A DNA stretch of 64,000 nucleotides, taken from the NCBI RefSeq assembly GCF_000242635.2, contig NC_017770.1, positions 1,624,669-1,688,668 of the forward strand, given 5' to 3'. The notes below the pieces were generated by a model. The model worked only from the letters and a program-made list of their open reading frames with translations, had not been told where the DNA came from and ran no database searches. The stretch is from Solitalea canadensis DSM 3403. GTDB taxonomy: Bacteria > Bacteroidota > Bacteroidia > Sphingobacteriales > Sphingobacteriaceae. Both the position numbers and the translations under genes were made by a program. Of this stretch, positions 61,505-64,000 are shown one piece after another; the stretch's first letter is position 1, and each line of letters begins with the position of its first letter.

Positions 61505-62197
61505 ATGAATTATTCATTTTCTAGTTTTCGAAAAGTAAGTCTTTTGAGTTTATGTACGCTGTTATTTAGTCTAAGTGCATGTGCGCAAAAGCAAGAGACA
61601 AAAAAAGTTAAACCTTTAGCCTCAAATAATGTTTCAAATAGTATGAATGATAATCCAAATAAAACAATCGATACCGTAATCTTTGGTGCTGGTTGCTTTT
61701 GGTGTGTTGAAGCTGTGTTCCAGCAATTAAAAGGTGTTAAATCGGTTACATCTGGATATATGGGAGGACAAACACAAGATCCTACTTACAAGCAAGTTTG
61801 TACCGGAATGACAGGACATGCTGAAGTTGCTCAAATTGTTTATGATCCACAAATAATTTCTTACACGGAACTGCTGGAAGCGTTTTGGAGCAGTCATGAC
61901 CCAACCACTTTAAACCGTCAGGGAGCGGACAGAGGAACACAATATCGATCGGTTATTTTCTATGAAAATGATTATCAGAAAGATTTAGCTGAGAAATACA
62001 AAAAAGAATTAGATGCATCGGGTGCTTTTCAGAATCCAATTGTGACTGAGATTAGTCCTATTTCTACCTTCTACAAAGCTGAAAATTATCACCAAAATTA
62101 TTACAATCAGAATAGTGAGGAACCTTATTGTCAGATTGTAATTGCTCCTAAATTGGAGAAGTTTAAGAAAGTGTTTCAGGATAAGTTGAAGCAGTAG
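61505..62197 (+). CDS. msrA: Lipoprotein peptide-methionine (S)-S-oxide reductase MsrA
   Basis: 230 residues. A lipoprotein signal (L-S-A-C, Cys26) precedes the MsrA domain: G-A-G-C-F-W-C with catalytic Cys64 and Cys67, E-A-V-F-Q-Q-L-K-G-V, G-H-A-E-V-A-Q-I-V-Y-D, H-D-P-T-T-L-N-R-Q-G-A-D-R-G-T-Q-Y-R-S and a Cys near the end (Y-C-Q-I-V-I). It repairs oxidised Met in periplasmic or surface proteins. The lipidated form suggests envelope repair. A thioredoxin partner is not encoded next to it. Confidence 0.94.
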   Translation: MNYSFSSFRKVSLLSLCTLLFSLSACAQKQETKKVKPLASNNVSNSMNDNPNKTIDTVIFGAGCFWCVEAVFQQLKGVKSVTSGYMGGQTQDPTYKQVCTGMTGHAEVAQIVYDPQIISYTELLEAFWSSHDPTTLNRQGADRGTQYRSVIFYENDYQKDLAEKYKKELDASGAFQNPIVTEISPISTFYKAENYHQNYYNQNSEEPYCQIVIAPKLEKFKKVFQDKLKQ

Positions 62198-62249
62198 TAT
62201 AGTTGATGGTTCATAGTGCTATACCATGAACTATGATCTATGATCCATT

Positions 62250-63428
62250 TCACTTCACCAACTCAAAAACAAGAAATTGCGTTTTTTGATAGGTGGCAAA
62301 GTTGTTATCAGATACCAATACAATAGTTTTGTGTCCGTTTGGAAGTTTAGGGCCAAAGGTGATGCCTTCTACATTATCGATGCTTGTGGGTAATGAGGCC
62401 AGATCATATGTTAGCTTCTTGGTTACTGGGGTAAATTGTTTGTTCGTTAACGCATTTATGTCTTTTACATTTGTTGCATTGTTTAAATCTACCTCATAAA
62501 TACGCACTGAATTTGAAGGGATTGCACCAACTGCAAACGAGCGTTCCATCACATACAACTTAGTTTCACTGATTGCTAAAATCTCGTCAACGCCATTTAC
62601 CTTAAAATCAGTAGATATTAATGGAGCCGCATGTACTTTGTCAAGTTTATAAGCATATTGTGCCACAACCTCTTTTGTAGCCCTGTTGATTTTAGTAATT
62701 CGGATCCATGACTGAGTTTCTTTTACATCAGCTCTTGGCCCATCCTGGTATAAAGGCTCTTCATTAGTTATGAAAATGAATTTTTCGTCCTGACTTAAAG
62801 TTACTCCCTCTAATGAACCATTTTGGCGCATTCCATAATCTGTTTTATACATTTTATAGATGGTTGGGATCGGATAATCTTTAATAAAAGACCCATCTTT
62901 ATTCATTTCCATTAAGAATGGATCAATATAAATAGAATCACCTTTAGCAGTAACTTTTCGCTCACCTTCGCTTGTCCAAAGTAATGTTTGGGTTGAATTA
63001 ACATAACGAATAGCTTCCGGATCAGGAACCTTCGTTTCATCCTGGGTTTTATTTGGGAACAATGTGCCGTCTTCCTGTTTTAAATAATTAACAGCATTAA
63101 TACGGACACTATCAAATGAATTTGGTTGAAAATAAAGTTTAGCTGAATAAAATCGAGCAGGTTCTTTATCAGAACGATCGTCACAAATAATATAATACAG
63201 ATCATTTGTGGCATCGTAATCAATACCGGATAAGCCACCAACAGTTGTGTTATTAAACTCCAGATCATTAGGGAGAATATATTCACCAATAAACCGCCAA
63301 CTTTTTGCCAATGTAGTGTCCTTAAGAGTCTGATCGTTAACGTACATACTTTTGCGGCAAGAAACGATTATAAAAGATAGAGTGATCAGAACAAAGGATA
63401 GAACGTTAGTTTTGGATATTTTCATCAC
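62250..63428 (-). CDS. Esterase-like/phytase-family lipoprotein
   Basis: 392 residues with lipoprotein signal (I-V-S-C, Cys24). The propeller-like domain has G-G-L-S-G-I-D-Y, D-D-R-S-D, G-S-L-E-G-V-T-L-S-Q-D-E, and N-V-E-G-I-T-F-G-P, which match the esterase-like activity of phytase family (PF13449-like). Substrate unknown. Convergent with msrA; the short gap carries a weak inverted repeat (GGTTCATAG/ACCATGAAC type). Confidence 0.87.
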   Translation of the reverse strand: MMKISKTNVLSFVLITLSFIIVSCRKSMYVNDQTLKDTTLAKSWRFIGEYILPNDLEFNNTTVGGLSGIDYDATNDLYYIICDDRSDKEPARFYSAKLYFQPNSFDSVRINAVNYLKQEDGTLFPNKTQDETKVPDPEAIRYVNSTQTLLWTSEGERKVTAKGDSIYIDPFLMEMNKDGSFIKDYPIPTIYKMYKTDYGMRQNGSLEGVTLSQDEKFIFITNEEPLYQDGPRADVKETQSWIRITKINRATKEVVAQYAYKLDKVHAAPLISTDFKVNGVDEILAISETKLYVMERSFAVGAIPSNSVRIYEVDLNNATNVKDINALTNKQFTPVTKKLTYDLASLPTSIDNVEGITFGPKLPNGHKTIVLVSDNNFATYQKTQFLVFELVK

Positions 63429-63520
63429 AAGAAAAATGTAGCACTAATAATTGGAATCAAAGGTACAAAGAGGAACTGATTACTTTAGTTATTGAAGTAA
63501 TAAAACAAAAAAGCTATTAA

Positions 63521-63538
63521 AATGAACAACGGTTCATT
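63521..63538. promoter_or_regulatory. TetR-like palindrome upstream of the thioesterase
   Basis: AATGAAC-AACG-GTTCATT: 7-bp arms, 4-bp centre, 47 bp before the start codon. Shape typical of TetR-family operators. Confidence 0.6.
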
Positions 63539-63585
63539 TGTTGAAAAGAAACATTATTTTAGCTGTCACTAATGAAGCAATATTT

Positions 63586-64000
63586 ATGACAGAATATTCA
63601 AAACCGATAACAATCCGCTGGGCTGATCTAGATCCTAATTTCCACGTTCGACATTCAGTTTATTATGATTTTGGGGCACAGATCCGTGTCGATTTTTTGG
63701 CCGATAATGGTGTGACTCCAAAATTGATGATTGAAAAACATTTCGGACCTGTTTTATTTAGGGAAGAAGCTGTTTTTAGGAAGGAAATAAGATCAGGTGA
63801 TAAGCTTACTATTAACGTAAAACTACAAAAACTTAGGGAAGACCATTCTCGGTTTACAATGATCCATGAGATAAAGAGAGAAGATGGAACCTTGTGTGCT
63901 AAAATTACTGTAGACGGTGCCTGGATGGATACCCATCTTCGCAAGTTAACTGCACCTCCTGAAGAAGTTGTTCAAATGACGGATGCCATGCCTAAGGCAG
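63586..64000 (+). CDS. Hotdog-fold acyl-CoA thioesterase, 5' part
   Basis: Open to the window end; about 138 residues visible. Start ATG at 63586. Features: I-R-W-A-D-L-D-P-N-F-H-V-R-H-S-V-Y-Y-D (the 4HBT catalytic Asp and His region), F-G-P-V-L-F-R-E-E-A, and D-G-A-W-M-D. It fits the 4-hydroxybenzoyl-CoA thioesterase/FadM group. A palindrome upstream suggests fatty acid-linked regulation. Confidence 0.85.
   Translation, partial: MTEYSKPITIRWADLDPNFHVRHSVYYDFGAQIRVDFLADNGVTPKLMIEKHFGPVLFREEAVFRKEIRSGDKLTINVKLQKLREDHSRFTMIHEIKREDGTLCAKITVDGAWMDTHLRKLTAPPEEVVQMTDAMPKA

Overview
The window reads as one stretch of a Bacteroidota chromosome, most like the Sphingobacteriales (Pedobacter/Solitalea type; the genus is a guess). 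Signs are low GC, few Shine-Dalgarno sites, Bacteroidota promoters (TTG or TTTG, about 19-21 bp, TANNTTTG), PafA-type phosphatase, two PepO-like M13 peptidases, S9 dipeptidyl peptidases, a ccoN-ccoO fusion and many secreted or lipoprotein enzymes. I see no rRNA, tRNA, CRISPR, prophage or insertion sequence with a transposase.

Layout. 0-10.6 kb: a TatD-family fragment, tcdA, a cupin, an S9 peptidase, a convergent satD-DUF3307 pair behind a striking operator array, two tandem M13 peptidases and a DUF4399 lipoprotein. Palindromic CGCAAAG-type repeats are scattered through the first 15 kb. 10.6-14.6 kb: a minus-strand four-gene run joining a nucleoid-associated protein, a coiled-coil protein, a two-helix membrane protein and a membrane-anchored actin/Ppx-fold protein; its joint role is unknown to me. 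14.7-20.8 kb: DinB-fold protein, maltoporin-like porin, M20 peptidase, and a sugar-lactone oxidase next to a D-threonine-aldolase-like enzyme. 21-22.2 kb: ArsR regulator plus tandem SRPBCC protein. 22.7-28.8 kb: glutamate synthase gltB-gltD with a dispersed palindrome inserted between them. 29-35.6 kb: carbonic anhydrase lipoprotein, hydroxyacyl-CoA dehydrogenase, ferritin, berberine-type oxidase, DPP IV. 35.7-38.7 kb: bioF-nagA-bioD. 39-42.4 kb: acetyltransferase, LexA/UmuD-like repressor divergent from DNA polymerase IV, and a decayed GIY-YIG protein.

42.4-52.1 kb is the high-oxygen-affinity respiration locus: an Fnr-like regulator, the copper ATPase ccoI, then ccoS-ccoNO-ccoQ-ccoP-ccoG-ccoH and a SafE-type copper-handling protein, closed by a strong terminator. 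Three Fnr/Crp-type palindromes lie before fnr, ccoI and ccoS at nearly the same distance from a TANNTTTG box, so the whole locus looks like one oxygen-controlled regulon. 52-64 kb holds a fasciclin protein, PafA phosphatase, a metallopeptidase-propeller-barrel fusion, PBP1A, DUF72, MsrA, a phytase-esterase-like lipoprotein and a thioesterase cut by the window end.

Best candidates for something undescribed are the Fnr box/promoter architecture, the satD system (a cyclase-like domain joined to a helix-turn-helix with four 20-bp operator copies), and the four-gene actin-fold/coiled-coil cluster. Residue numbers and alignments are by eye; no database search was possible.
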